From assembly GCF_003999195.1 (NCBI RefSeq), contig NZ_RJVR01000266.1, positions 1 through 54,939 on the forward strand: 54,939 bases of DNA, in the 5' to 3' direction. Of the stretch, positions 18,801-27,539 are shown piece by piece (position 1 is the stretch's first letter; every line of letters begins with the position of its first letter). The position numbers were made by a program, and so were the translations under genes. Origin of the DNA: Streptomyces soli. Its GTDB lineage: Bacteria > Actinomycetota > Actinomycetes > Streptomycetales > Streptomycetaceae. The notes beneath the pieces are model-generated. The model had not been told where the DNA came from, did not search any database, and saw only the letters and a list, made by a program, of their open reading frames with translations.

Positions 18801-20243
18801 CCCGGAGGAGCCACTCGCGGAGACCATCCACACCAGGGCACTGGACTCGTCCATGCCGTTGGATGTGACGAGGGGCGAGCCGCTGGTATAGCCGAAAGTG
18901 TCCTGGCTCTGGCCGGTGAGCGTGAGCGCGGGAGTGCCGCCGCTGCTCACGCCGTACTTCAGCGCGCGCAGCGGACCGTAGTTGCCGACGATATAGACAT
19001 AGCCGCCGGCGCCGCCCCAGAACGCGGGGTGGCCCCATAGCCCCTGGTAGGGACCGGACACGTTCACCGCGGCGTCGCCGCCCGAGGCTCCCTGGCCCAT
19101 GCCGCCCAGGTTGTCGCGGTCGAGGAGGAACACCCGGCCATCCTTGCCCTGCTGGACCAACAGGTGCGGGTGCGCGCTGGTGCCGAAGCCGTCGGGCAAC
19201 GCCATCGGAGCGCCTGAGGAGATGTCCTGGTCGTTCACGTCCAGGGTGGCGGCGTTGCTCGGGCTGAAGAAGTCGGCCGTGCTCAGGCTCTTGTCCGCAT
19301 TGACCTGTAGGCGGACCACGGACTCGGCCAGGGTGCCCTGCACGGCCTTGCCGGAGCCAGGAGCCGGGCTAATGCCGTTTCCGGTACTGAAGAAGATCCG
19401 GCCCGAACCGTCGGAGACCAGGCCGCCGCCCGCCTGCCAGATGCCGGCGCCGCTGACACTGGCACCTGTCTCGGTGGCCCACATCGAATTGATGCTGTGC
19501 TCGGTGGTGCTCACGCCGACTACGTAGCCGCGGTACGGCCACGCGTCGCAGTGACCGCCAAAGCCCGCGTAGACGACGCCGTCCATCAGCAGCAGGCCGG
19601 GGCGCTGCTGCTCGTAGTAGGCATCGAAACTGAGGCTCGGGTCATTACTTGGGCTGCCACTGATGGTGACCGGCCACCCGGGGAGCTCGGTCCCGGAGGT
19701 CGGGTCCACCGCGTGCATCAGCCACTGCGGGTGGCGGTGCGTGGACGTGCCGTCGTCGACCTTGGTGGTGAAGTAGAGGGCGTTGGTGGCGGAGTCGTAG
19801 ACGGGGGTCGCGGTCGCCCCCACATTGGGCGTCAGGTCACCGCAGCCGATCGCCGAGGCAGGCCACGCGGATCCGTAGTTCTTGCTCCAATCGATCGCAC
19901 CAGTGGTGCGGTTGAGGAGGTACACGGTGTTGCTCTCGGTGACCGCGATCACCTCGTCACCCACCACCAGCGGCTGGGCGTATATCTGCCCGTCGAGCTT
20001 GGTGGCGAAGAGCTGGCCAAAGGCGGAGGACTGGACGACCGCCGGGGAGAGCCCGGATTCGTTCTGGTCCCAGTTGGTGCGCAGGTTGTCCACGCCCTGG
20101 GTGCTCGCGTCGGCCTGGGCCAACGATCCCACCAGAGCGATCATCGTCCCGATCAGGGCCGCACTGGCCACGGCGGAGATGGCGGACAGCCGCGTACGCC
20201 TCCGGCGTTGCCCGTCGCGATGGCGGCCGAGACGTGAAGGCAT
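15846..20243 (-). CDS. Giant secreted surface protein: beta-propeller, Hydin-like domains, lectin-like domain, Pro-Thr linker, C-terminal repeats
   Basis: I start this 1465-residue protein at ATG 20243 because a signal peptide follows at once: a basic stretch (GRHRDGQRRRRTRL), a hydrophobic core and ALA-like processing (SLAQADA, about 46). The frame is open to a GTG at 20306. Domains in order are a PQQ-type propeller with repeated YAQPLVVGD/VYVGTRDG blades (about 54-539); three immunoglobulin-like choice-of-anchor/Hydin domains with repeated LDFGxVxxGSS (544-861); a lectin-like sandwich (871-1062); a (PT)n linker (about 1070-1095); and three repeats of an actinobacterial surface domain of the LDTR type (1100-1465). 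No sortase motif or membrane tail is seen. It is the last gene of the glycan operon direction. A role in binding or displaying surface glycan is inferred. Confidence 0.85.
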   Translation of the reverse strand: MPSRLGRHRDGQRRRRTRLSAISAVASAALIGTMIALVGSLAQADASTQGVDNLRTNWDQNESGLSPAVVQSSAFGQLFATKLDGQIYAQPLVVGDEVIAVTESNTVYLLNRTTGAIDWSKNYGSAWPASAIGCGDLTPNVGATATPVYDSATNALYFTTKVDDGTSTHRHPQWLMHAVDPTSGTELPGWPVTISGSPSNDPSLSFDAYYEQQRPGLLLMDGVVYAGFGGHCDAWPYRGYVVGVSTTEHSINSMWATETGASVSGAGIWQAGGGLVSDGSGRIFFSTGNGISPAPGSGKAVQGTLAESVVRLQVNADKSLSTADFFSPSNAATLDVNDQDISSGAPMALPDGFGTSAHPHLLVQQGKDGRVFLLDRDNLGGMGQGASGGDAAVNVSGPYQGLWGHPAFWGGAGGYVYIVGNYGPLRALKYGVSSGGTPALTLTGQSQDTFGYTSGSPLVTSNGMDESSALVWMVSASGSSGVNGALRAYSPVPDGNGLLPLQWSAPIGTATKFSTPTASGGKVYVGTRDGVLYGFGSPARTALTAASLDFGQVGVGSSGSASMTLTATQDVSITGLTASGAFSVTTPASAMPTAGQPTALATDATLDVPISFTPTTTGGINGTLTANLSDGQKLVFALHGVGTKPGLGAAPGALDFGEVSTGTTSTLNLQITNTGTQAETIDSITPPSGSFVASGLPAAGTVVPVGGSFVASVTYTPVGSQADSNSLVITSSSGGGSHTLNVLVSGTAITGQGHLAFSTSSLDFGSVPIGSSKSLSFTITNTGNIPVTVTKAKAPTGDFNSPVQLSEGLTIGPDQTAVQSVTFTPRSAVDSSAFYEVSGTGVNADGSAQGAMYVPITGTGTGTATTTSAKDGLWQANGTTVLADDGSIQLTPAASYRAGTAVYTKPLSTDGLRATFTAQFGPGASGNGLTLSLLDPAQNSASALAQGGSLGIAGQPGVVVALNTGYNSTLQMQNFVGVGYSTSGSSTIDYQSVAKLSTSLRQGTHQVDVQVAGGHVYVWVDGTQELDATPTLTTNALVAFSAATGGGGDAHTVSGLVISGVATSDPSPPVTPTPTPTPTPTPTPTPTPTPTPTPTWTGYTPVGPARVLATRSIAAHGKVSVTLAGHNKIPANATSVLVDVGVNGTKASKGSVMVEPHGSAVPKYGTVYWNTSTQSVVHSAVVRLSKGALDVYNSSSKSAPTYVDVLGYYAPKTGKLLKSVRPAYVLNTAQGVGQSTKAALGAKKTVSVLVRGKAGVPTNATSVVLNLAIGSPGTKGGLTVWAHGATRPGSSVLTWDAHGDRMSNLVTVPIGSTGRVDFYNSGSGSVNVLASAVGYYATTTGKSFVATASSTVLDTRSGIGRSGTSPLASHGVLKLQVAGKGVVPKGATAVLVELGTVSSSGGGSLTAWTDGSSQPSPASVYWNVGGRLTTNLAVVPLTSNGRIDLRNNGSKSVAVFGVVLGYWTG
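16959..17030. repeat. Low-complexity Pro-Thr codon repeat
   Basis: Alternating GTC GGG/GGC codons (minus strand Pro-Thr) form a microsatellite encoding about 12 Pro-Thr pairs, the linker between the lectin-like and C-terminal repeat regions of the secreted protein. Slippage here would change linker length in frame. Confidence 0.85.
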
Positions 20244-20333
20244 GAAAAACCTGGCCAAGCCGGACCTCCCGAGATTCGGGCCCGGAAGGGTCACAGGCCG
20301 GCACAAGTCACGAAGTCGAAGGAGTTGTTCGTA

Positions 20334-20888
20334 TCATCCGCTGACTTGTTCGCGCATCACTCGAACAGCCTTCGTTCCACGATCGTCATCTGACGGTGGG
20401 GGGTGCGGAGGGCGGACTTCGCGCCCCGCGGCTTCCGCGGTTCGGTCCGGGTGGCCGCCGGAGTCCGTGAAAACCCACGTACGGTAAGACCAGAAACGGA
20501 ACAGTGTCGCGATACCGATGCCGACGAACTTGCACACGTTGTTGGCAAATGTGCTGTCCCAGCCGAATCCGTAGGTGGCCGCGTAGAGCACTGAGTTCTC
20601 GATCACCAGGCCGACCGCGCTGAAGAAGAGGAAAAGACCCATCTCCCGCTTGCCGTCATCCCGGCCGCGGTCCCGGTACGCGAAATGGCGCAGGCCGAGA
20701 TAATTGCCCATGATGGCGCAGACCGTCGCCAGCACACTTGCCCTGACCGTCTGCCAGTGGGCAACGTTTCTCATCAGGTTGAAGACCGCGAGATTGACCA
20801 CGAATCCCGAGAGCCCCACCACACCGAACTTCGCGATTTCGCTATACACATTTCCCAGCCGCGAAGGAAGGGCGTGCCGTCCGCTCAT
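20334..20888 (-). CDS. GtrA-family membrane protein
   Basis: This 184-residue protein has four hydrophobic helices (about 20-40, 47-66, 85-105, 115-135) in the typical GtrA plan, with KFGVVGLSGFVVNLAVFNLM at the start and FRFWSYRTWVF at the end. GtrA proteins are thought to move polyprenyl-phosphate sugars across the membrane. Its place between a polyprenol-phosphate-mannose synthase gene (140 bases upstream) and a secreted protein gene fits delivery of lipid-linked mannose to the outer face. The C-terminal 40 residues are hydrophilic. Confidence 0.9.
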   Translation of the reverse strand: MSGRHALPSRLGNVYSEIAKFGVVGLSGFVVNLAVFNLMRNVAHWQTVRASVLATVCAIMGNYLGLRHFAYRDRGRDDGKREMGLFLFFSAVGLVIENSVLYAATYGFGWDSTFANNVCKFVGIGIATLFRFWSYRTWVFTDSGGHPDRTAEAAGREVRPPHPPPSDDDRGTKAVRVMREQVSG

Positions 20889-21028
20889 GGTGAAGTCACG
20901 TTCCTTTTCTCGGCGGCCTCAGGGCTCAGGGATCCATTCGTCGCGCCGCCGTCCCTGCCACCGGCCGGACGGGGTGCAGGTTCCACCTGGCCGTCTCGGG
21001 CCGGGTGGGGACGGCTTGCGGAAGGCGG

Positions 21029-21811
21029 TCAGCCGCGGCGGTTGCGCAGCCGCAGCCTCAGTGGCACCAGCGCCGACTCCATCTGCGTCGCAAGGGTCAT
21101 CTTCGACACGCCTTCGGTGCGCTCCTCGAAACGGATCGGGATCTCCACCCCGTTGTGACCCTTGCGCGCCGCCAGGAACTTCAGCTCCACCTGGAAGCTG
21201 TAGCCGGCACTGTCCAGCGTCCTGAGGTCCACGTCGAGCAACGTGCTCGCCCGCCAGAGGTTGAAGCCGGCGGTGATGTCACGGATCTTGGTGTCCAGGA
21301 CGGCACGCGCGTAGCGGTTGGCGAAGCGCGAGAGCAACTGCCGGTGCTTCCCCCATTCCTCGTCCAGGGACCCCCCGTCCACGTACCTGCTGCCCACGAC
21401 GAAACCCGCCCCCGTGGCCAGCGCGGTTCCCAGCATCTGCGGGATGACATGGGCCGGGTGGCTGCCGTCGGCGTCCATCTGGACCACGAATTCGGCGCCT
21501 TCGTCGAGCGCGGCGGACATGCCCGCCGCGTAGGCGCGACCAAGGCCGTCCTTGGCGGTGCGGTGCAGGACGCTCATGCGGTTGCGGCCGCCGGTGTTGG
21601 CCTTCTCGGCGAGCTCCTCGGCGATGCGGCCGGTGCCGTCGGGGCTGTTGTCGTCGACGATCTTCAGGTGCAGGCCCGGGAGCGGGAGGGCGAGCACGAT
21701 CTCGGCGATGCGCGGCAGATTGGCCGCTTCGTTGTAGGTCGGCATGACGACCGTGACCGGTACGTCCCCCCAGGGCGCGTAGATCCGCGCCGCCGTGTCC
21801 GGTGTGTTCAC
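21029..21811 (-). CDS. Polyprenol monophosphomannose synthase (GT2, Dpm1-like)
   Basis: The 260-residue cytosolic enzyme would transfer mannose from GDP-mannose to polyprenyl phosphate. GT2 motifs are VVMPTYNEAANL (21-32), IVDDNSPDGTG (51-61) and the metal site QMDADGSHP (111-119), and the C-terminal RFEERTEGVSKM is typical of Dpm1. There is no membrane domain, as in Dpm1 partners that rely on a separate acyltransferase or GtrA. The start is GTG 21811, overlapping the stop of the UDP-sugar dehydrogenase gene by four bases (GTGA) and preceded by GAGGAGAG, so translation is coupled. The mannose assignment is family-based; glucose is possible. Confidence 0.9.
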   Translation of the reverse strand: MNTPDTAARIYAPWGDVPVTVVMPTYNEAANLPRIAEIVLALPLPGLHLKIVDDNSPDGTGRIAEELAEKANTGGRNRMSVLHRTAKDGLGRAYAAGMSAALDEGAEFVVQMDADGSHPAHVIPQMLGTALATGAGFVVGSRYVDGGSLDEEWGKHRQLLSRFANRYARAVLDTKIRDITAGFNLWRASTLLDVDLRTLDSAGYSFQVELKFLAARKGHNGVEIPIRFEERTEGVSKMTLATQMESALVPLRLRLRNRRG

Positions 21812-23142
21812 TGTCTCTCCTCGGTTCGAGGGGCCGGCGTATGCGGGCGGCCCAGTGCGTGGAAGGACCAGCCGGCGGCCGTCCAGCGCTTCTCGTCGAG
21901 GGCCCCCCGGCCGTCGACGATCCGCTGCCGGGCGGTGCTGTGGGCCAGCTCCGCCGGGTCCAGGTCCCGGAATTCCTGCCATTCGGTCAGGTGCAGTACG
22001 ACATCGGCCCCGTGCACCGCGTCCTTCGCGGATGCCGCGTACCCGAGCACCGGGTACGCCTTGCGGGCGTTGTCCATGGCTTTGGGGTCGTACACCGCGA
22101 CCTCGGCGCCCTCCAGATGGATGCGGGCGGCCACATCGAGGGCCGGCGAGTCCCGGATGTCGTCGGAGTCGGGCTTGAAGGCCGCGCCGAGCACCGCCAC
22201 CCGCAGTCCGGCCAGCGATCCGCCGCACAGCTCCCGCGCCAGGTCGACGACCCGGTCCCGGCGCCGCAGGTTGATCGCGTCGACCTCGCGCAGGAAGGCC
22301 AACGACTCGCCGGCGCCCAGTTCCTCCGCCCGGGCGGCGAAGGCGCGGATGTCCTTGGGGAGGCAGCCCCCGCCGAAGCCGACCCCGGCCCGCAGGAAGC
22401 GGGCGCCGATGCGGTCGTCGTGGCCGATGGCGCGGGCCAGTACGGAGACGTCGCCGCCGGAGGCCTCGCAGACCTCCGCCATTGCGTTGATGAAGGAGAT
22501 CTTGGTGGCCAGGAAGGCATTGGCGGCGGTCTTCACCAGCTCGGCGGTCGGGAAGTCCGCCGTCACCACCGGAGTCCCGGCCTCGATCACGGCCGCGTAC
22601 ACCTCGCGCAGAAGCGTTTCTGCAGACGCGCTCTCCAGCCCCAGCACCAGCCGGTCCGGGCTCAGCGTGTCCCGCACCGCGAACCCCTCCCGCAGAAACT
22701 CCGGGTTCCACGCCAGCTCCGCCCCCGCCGGCAGCCGCCCCGCCAGCCGCTGGGCCGTCCCCACCGGAACCGTCGACTTGCCGACCACCAGCGCGCCCTC
22801 GCCCAGATGCGCGGCGAGCGCCTCGACCGCCCCGTCCACGTAACTCATGTCCGCGGCACCGGAGTCGGTGTCCTTGCGCTGCGGCGTGCCGACGCACACG
22901 AAGTGCACCCGGCCGAAGGCCGCCGCCTCCTCGTACGAGGTGGTGAACCGCAGCCGCCCGGAAGCGGTGTGCCGGGCCAGCAGTTCCTCGAGCCCCGGCT
23001 CATGGAAGGGCACCCGCCCGGCGCCGAGCGCGGCGACCTTGTCGGGGTCGACGTCGACGCCGAGCACCTCGTGCCCGAGCTCCGCCATGCAGGCGGCGTG
23101 GGTGGCACCGAGGTAGCCGGTGCCGATGACTGTGAGCCGCAT
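21808..23142 (-). CDS. UDP-glucose 6-dehydrogenase (UDP-sugar dehydrogenase)
   Basis: The 444-residue enzyme oxidises UDP-glucose, or a close NDP-sugar, to the uronate with NAD. Features are the N-terminal VIGTGYLGATHA (5-16), CVGTP (83-87), KSTVPVGT (122-129), NPEFLREG (146-153), LVKTAANAFLATKISFINAM (202-221) and the intact nucleophile Cys260 in GFGGGCLPKD. This contrasts with the Cys-less homologue at 14486-15745. It lies in the glycan operon, 34 bases after the GT-C gene and overlapping the mannosyltransferase gene. It would provide uronate donor for the GT2 polymer or for a side chain. Confidence 0.92.
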   Translation of the reverse strand: MRLTVIGTGYLGATHAACMAELGHEVLGVDVDPDKVAALGAGRVPFHEPGLEELLARHTASGRLRFTTSYEEAAAFGRVHFVCVGTPQRKDTDSGAADMSYVDGAVEALAAHLGEGALVVGKSTVPVGTAQRLAGRLPAGAELAWNPEFLREGFAVRDTLSPDRLVLGLESASAETLLREVYAAVIEAGTPVVTADFPTAELVKTAANAFLATKISFINAMAEVCEASGGDVSVLARAIGHDDRIGARFLRAGVGFGGGCLPKDIRAFAARAEELGAGESLAFLREVDAINLRRRDRVVDLARELCGGSLAGLRVAVLGAAFKPDSDDIRDSPALDVAARIHLEGAEVAVYDPKAMDNARKAYPVLGYAASAKDAVHGADVVLHLTEWQEFRDLDPAELAHSTARQRIVDGRGALDEKRWTAAGWSFHALGRPHTPAPRTEERQ

Positions 23143-23176
23143 GGTGGCGGCACCTCCTAGCGGATGACAGGCGGGA

Positions 23177-24889
23177 CTACTGCTTGACGTAGACCCGGTA
23201 CGTCCCGGACCCGCCGGAGACGTGATAGGGGAGCTGGGCGATCAGCCGGTAACGGGCGCTGGAGCGGATGGCCGTGGTGAGAGCCGTCGTGACGGCCTTG
23301 TCCTCGGTGGCGGTCGGCCCGCTGTCGAGGACAATCAGGCCGAAGTAGCCCTTCTTGACGGCGGCGGCGGTGCCGGCCGCACCCAGGGCCCGGACCGAAG
23401 TCCACTGAGTGGGGGCGGTGACGTCGCGAAGGTAGTACTGCGGGACGCCTTCCACTTCGCTGAGGTAGTGGCCCTTTGCGCTGACATGAGCGCGCAGGAC
23501 GCCGACCAGGGGGGTGGAGTCCGGCCAGCTCTCGAATCGCAGGGTCGACTGGGAAATGCCGAGAGCCAGCATCAGGACCCACACCAGGATGCCCAGCTGA
23601 GGCTGACGGAAGTGGGCACCGACCATTCGGGTGATGCCGACCCCGGCCAGGGGGGCGGCGAAGAGCAGACCGAGGCCGATGTGCCGGAACATCGCCGCCG
23701 ACGTGTGCAGTTGGGCCTGGAGGAGCGGAACGAGCACCGCCGTCGCACACAGGGTCAGGCCCAGCGCGGCGCGGCGCAGCGGCGCGCTGTCGACGATCTT
23801 CGCGTCGACCACCTCGTACATGCGTGCACGCCGGAGATAAGCCACCGCCCCGCCGCAGGCGACCAATAGGAACAGGCCGCTCCACTGGGCGGAGGTGGTG
23901 AGGATGGCAAGGGCGCTCTCGGTCCCCTGGCCCCGCGCGAACGTGCCGTTCCGGATGCTGCTGAGGGCACCGGTCACCGTCAGCAGGCCGAGGGTTCCCG
24001 CACCCAGCAGGAGACCGCGCAACAAGCCCTTCGTAGGCAGCGGCCACGAGGTGAGCACGGCCAGGAGTAGGAGGGTCGGGAGTACGAGCACCGCTGCGTG
24101 CTCGACCGCCGCCGCGAGGGCGGCGACCGGCGCGGCGGCGAGCACGGCAGCCACCGGGGCACGGTTGGTGTACACGACGATCCACACCGCGAACGCGACC
24201 AGCAGGATCGCGAGTGCATCTGGGGACACGTAGTAGCCCACGACGACGGTGGACTGCAGGACGGCGTAGGCTCCGGCGCCGCAGATCGCCACACGTTCGT
24301 TGAACAGGCGGCGGGTCAGGGAGTAGACCAGCGCGGTTGCGGCCAGTGCGAAAAGCAGGCTGAGCAGCCGGGCCCCGGTCAGCCCGTAGACCTTCTCGGC
24401 GGCCCCGGCCAGCACTGGGTACAGCGAGGGCGAGCCGGGGTACCCATGGACCAGGTCGGTGGTGACCGCGAGCCCGTTGAGCAGGTGATCGAGTTCCTGG
24501 CGGCCGAGGACCAGCGAAGCCGCCTCGGCGAAATCCGCCGTATTGCCCAGACTCAGCGAAAGCGCCGCCTGAATGAGCAGCACGCCGGCGAGCACGATCC
24601 GGCCGATCCAGCGTCGCCGCCGGCTCGGGGCCCCGGACCATCCGGTCTCGGGCGTCTCGGGTATCTCGTACGCCGCCTTTTCCTCGGCCGGTTCGGCCTC
24701 GTACGGGTCGGGCAGGTACTGATCGGGCAGGTACTGATCCGGCTCGTAACGGTCGGGCACCACGGGAGGTGCGACCTGGACGTGGACCGGCGCTGGCGGG
24801 TAGTAAGGGACCGGACCGCCGTGCTCGTCGACCCATGCGGGCGGCGGGCTGGTCGGGCTGAACCAGGAGTCAGCTTCTCTGTTCATCAC
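23177..24889 (-). CDS. Polytopic GT-C-type membrane glycosyltransferase with altered catalytic loop
   Basis: This 570-residue protein has a Pro/Tyr-rich cytosolic N-terminus (about 1-95, with a DQYLP duplication), then about 10-11 membrane helices and a soluble C-terminal region with DSTPLVGVLRAHV and YYLRDVTAPTQW. It is a paralogue of the plus-strand gene at 29098-30810: both have 570 residues and share NTA...QEL, WPDST and YYLR blocks. GT-C enzymes use lipid-linked sugars at the outer face, with an Asp-Glu pair in the first loop. The paralogue has DE (103-104); here the aligned pair is Ala121-Glu122, with an Asp three residues before. It overlaps the GH26-like gene by four bases. Substrate unknown; activity uncertain. 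Confidence 0.8.
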   Translation of the reverse strand: MMNREADSWFSPTSPPPAWVDEHGGPVPYYPPAPVHVQVAPPVVPDRYEPDQYLPDQYLPDPYEAEPAEEKAAYEIPETPETGWSGAPSRRRRWIGRIVLAGVLLIQAALSLSLGNTADFAEAASLVLGRQELDHLLNGLAVTTDLVHGYPGSPSLYPVLAGAAEKVYGLTGARLLSLLFALAATALVYSLTRRLFNERVAICGAGAYAVLQSTVVVGYYVSPDALAILLVAFAVWIVVYTNRAPVAAVLAAAPVAALAAAVEHAAVLVLPTLLLLAVLTSWPLPTKGLLRGLLLGAGTLGLLTVTGALSSIRNGTFARGQGTESALAILTTSAQWSGLFLLVACGGAVAYLRRARMYEVVDAKIVDSAPLRRAALGLTLCATAVLVPLLQAQLHTSAAMFRHIGLGLLFAAPLAGVGITRMVGAHFRQPQLGILVWVLMLALGISQSTLRFESWPDSTPLVGVLRAHVSAKGHYLSEVEGVPQYYLRDVTAPTQWTSVRALGAAGTAAAVKKGYFGLIVLDSGPTATEDKAVTTALTTAIRSSARYRLIAQLPYHVSGGSGTYRVYVKQ

Positions 24890-25929
24890 TGCTTCCTGAT
24901 GTCGAAGCCGAAGCGGGAGTCGGCTGCGCGCTTCTTGAACTCCGCAAGGGCTATCGGGCTGATCTCGATGCGCCAGTCCGCGCGCTTCGGGATGTTGAAC
25001 CAGATGAATCCGATGACGTCAGCGTGGTCGGTCACGCCGGTGAAGAGGCTGTCGACATCCGCGCTGCGGCGCTGCCCCTCCTGGGACGCGGTCTCGGCGA
25101 TGAAGAACGGCTTCTTGGTGAAGGTACGGATCTGACGCATCGTCGGCCCGTAGAGGGTGTCGAATGTCTTCGCCCCGGTGAGGGTGTAGTAGCCGATCAT
25201 CCCGGCCCAGTCCACGTAGGCGTCGCCGGGGTAGTACGGCTTGAGTTTGACGTTGGGCATCGGGTTGATGACGTTGGGGGACCACACCCAGATCACATTG
25301 CTCGCGCCGGCGTTCTCGAAGACGTCGTGGATATGGCGCCAGGCCCGTACATAATCGGCGGCGCTGTTCTTCGTGCGGCCCCAGGAGTACCAGTCACCGT
25401 TCATCTCGTGCCCGAAGCTGATGGCGATGGGGAGGTTGAGCGCGACGATGTCCTTCGCCATGGTTTTGATGTAGGCGTCGGACTTGCCGCTCGCGATGGA
25501 CGCGAGGGAGGGCTTGAAGGGCTCCCAGGCCATGAACGGCAGCGCACCGGCGTTGTAGATGCGGCGGACGCCGCTGGTGTCGAAACCGTCGCCCCAGGCC
25601 GCGTAGTACTCCAGGACGTTGGGCTGCTTGCCGGTGTTGGCGGTGTACTTGCTGAGCGCCGCCAGGGACCGGGGCACGCCGGCCAGCGCGGCTCCCAGGT
25701 ACTTGTGGCTCGGCTTGAGCAGCGGCGTGACGTCATAGGGGGTGACCGGGGCCGCCTCGCTCGCCCCGCCGGTCGAGGCCCCGTTGTGCGTCCCTCCTTC
25801 CGTGGCCGTACCGGAACTGCCGTCCAGACCACACGCGGTCAGCAGCATCAGGCAGGCCGACAGGAGTGCCAGCAGCGGAAGCGCGCGCCGGGAGACGACG
25901 CCGCGATGGTTTGTAGACAGGAGAATCAC
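24886..25929 (-). CDS. Lipoprotein glycoside hydrolase, GH26-like (mannanase-type)
   Basis: The 347-residue precursor has a lipobox, LMLLTACG, with Cys33 as the lipid-modified residue, then a Ser/Gly/Thr linker and a TIM-barrel. GH26 hallmarks are the acid/base Glu175 in SFGHEMNGDWYSWG and the nucleophile Glu279 in FFIAETAS. NVIWVWSPN and the C-terminal GFIWFN are also typical. GH26 enzymes cut beta-mannans or beta-1,3/1,4-glucans. It overlaps genes on both sides by four bases, so it is made with the GT2 synthase, as in many exopolysaccharide operons that pair a synthase with a hydrolase. It would act at the outer membrane face. The start is GTG. Confidence 0.85.
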   Translation of the reverse strand: MILLSTNHRGVVSRRALPLLALLSACLMLLTACGLDGSSGTATEGGTHNGASTGGASEAAPVTPYDVTPLLKPSHKYLGAALAGVPRSLAALSKYTANTGKQPNVLEYYAAWGDGFDTSGVRRIYNAGALPFMAWEPFKPSLASIASGKSDAYIKTMAKDIVALNLPIAISFGHEMNGDWYSWGRTKNSAADYVRAWRHIHDVFENAGASNVIWVWSPNVINPMPNVKLKPYYPGDAYVDWAGMIGYYTLTGAKTFDTLYGPTMRQIRTFTKKPFFIAETASQEGQRRSADVDSLFTGVTDHADVIGFIWFNIPKRADWRIEISPIALAEFKKRAADSRFGFDIRKQ

Positions 25930-27539
25930 ACAACTTCACTGTTACGCGGCTGAACGAGAACTCGCCCCACGACCACGGCGTAGAACAGACCGGAGGCGAG
26001 CACAAGGGCGAAGTCCAGCGGCTGCATGGTGAGCATCCGCCAGGTCGCGGCGCCCACCCAGACCGCGGCCGTGCCGCCGCTCCAGAAGATCATGCCGAGC
26101 CAGAAGCGCCTGGTCTTGTTCTTCTTGGCGCCGCTCGACCCGGTCGGCTGCCAGGCCATGCGGTTGCGGCGGAGGATGTCCCAGATGGCGAAGACGTGGG
26201 CCCAGCCGTACATCATCCGGGCCGCCCACGCCTCGAGACGGTACGGGTTGCGGTGCCAGAGAGGGAAGATCAGCGTCGTGTAGACCAGGCTGGGTATGAC
26301 CAGTCCCATGTTCGCGATCTGCAGCTTGTCCGGCATCACCAGCAGAAGCACGATCGGGATGATAGGTGAGGCGAAGGTGAACAGCGCCGTGTGAATGTAG
26401 TAGAAGAATCCCGACATGTAGCACATCCGCGACTCCGGCCGGAGGTTGGCCTGCCAGAACTTCTTGCTACCCAGCAGACTCATCGACCCCGAGCACCAGC
26501 GGTACTGCTGATTGAAGAACGCCCCCGCGGTGTCCGGGCAGACGCCAGTGGACAGGGCCACGGGCACATAGCGCAGGTCCCACCCGAGTCCGCGCAGGTC
26601 GAATCCGGTGTGCACGTCCTCGGAGTGCTCGATCAGCGTGGTCCCACCGTTGGTCTCCAGGGCGGCCCGCCGGTAGACGGCGCAGCTACCCACGCAGATC
26701 GCACCGTCGTTGCTCTGCCGGGAAACCTGGACGGAGCGATAGAAGAGCTCCTGTACCGCTCCCGCGCCGCGCTCGATCCAGTTCTGGGAATCGAGAATCC
26801 GGAAGAACTGGGGGGATTGGACTATCCCGACATCCGGGTCTTTCTCCATATAGGGGAGCAGTTCCTCGAGGAGATCGTCCCGAGGGGCGAAGTCGGCGTC
26901 GAGGATGAGGATGTACTCACCGTCGGAGTTCTGGAATCCGAAGTGCAGGTTGCCGGCCTTCTTGAACCAACCCCGCTTGTGCCGACTGCCGTACACGAAG
27001 CCGAAATCCACGGCCATCGAGGCGAGTGCGGGGCTCGCCCCGTCGTCCAGGACATACGGCGTCACCACTCCGGGATACCGGTCCCGCAGCCGCGCGACAT
27101 GGGTCCAGGTGTTGTGCAGCACCTCGATCGGCTCGCCACACACGGGCAGGAACACGTCGACTGTCGGGTAGCGCTCCGGGCGCCAAGCCCGCACCAGCGC
27201 GCGGTGCCCCTTCAGGTCGAAGTCCTTGGTGAAGCCGTTTACCTTGAGGGAAACCAGGTAGTACACCACCGTGAACAACAGGAACGGCATGTACACCCAC
27301 AGCCAGGGACTCGACCCTGCGAGCGCGACCTGACTCACCAGCAAGCAGCAGAAGCTGACGATTGAGCAGAGGGTGAGAATCCACAGGTTGCGGCTTGTGT
27401 AGGAGTACTTCTCCGCGTTGTCAGGCGGCTGCGGCAGCAGTCCACGCCATGCGCGGACGGGCTGCCCCCGCTTCAGCTTGCGATGCGAGCTGGCATCTCT
27501 GCCTCCGCCCGTGACCGGAAGGCCATCGGTGACGGTCAT
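25926..27539 (-). CDS. Cellulose-synthase-like processive GT2
   Basis: The start is ATG 27539, with GGGGGGAAAG upstream; the frame is open to 27680. This 537-residue protein has two N-terminal membrane helices (about 45-100), a cytosolic GT2 domain, and at least four C-terminal helices. Motifs are VFLPVCGEP, VLDDGA, the metal site DADFA, the HSEDVHTGFDLRG acceptor Asp and QQYRWCSG, the QxxRW signature of processive synthases that polymerise and export a beta-linked chain. No PilZ domain is present, so control by cyclic-di-GMP through PilZ is not expected. It heads the minus-strand glycan operon. The polymer (glucan, mannan or mixed) is not predictable from this. Confidence 0.9.
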   Translation of the reverse strand: MTVTDGLPVTGGGRDASSHRKLKRGQPVRAWRGLLPQPPDNAEKYSYTSRNLWILTLCSIVSFCCLLVSQVALAGSSPWLWVYMPFLLFTVVYYLVSLKVNGFTKDFDLKGHRALVRAWRPERYPTVDVFLPVCGEPIEVLHNTWTHVARLRDRYPGVVTPYVLDDGASPALASMAVDFGFVYGSRHKRGWFKKAGNLHFGFQNSDGEYILILDADFAPRDDLLEELLPYMEKDPDVGIVQSPQFFRILDSQNWIERGAGAVQELFYRSVQVSRQSNDGAICVGSCAVYRRAALETNGGTTLIEHSEDVHTGFDLRGLGWDLRYVPVALSTGVCPDTAGAFFNQQYRWCSGSMSLLGSKKFWQANLRPESRMCYMSGFFYYIHTALFTFASPIIPIVLLLVMPDKLQIANMGLVIPSLVYTTLIFPLWHRNPYRLEAWAARMMYGWAHVFAIWDILRRNRMAWQPTGSSGAKKNKTRRFWLGMIFWSGGTAAVWVGAATWRMLTMQPLDFALVLASGLFYAVVVGRVLVQPRNSEVV

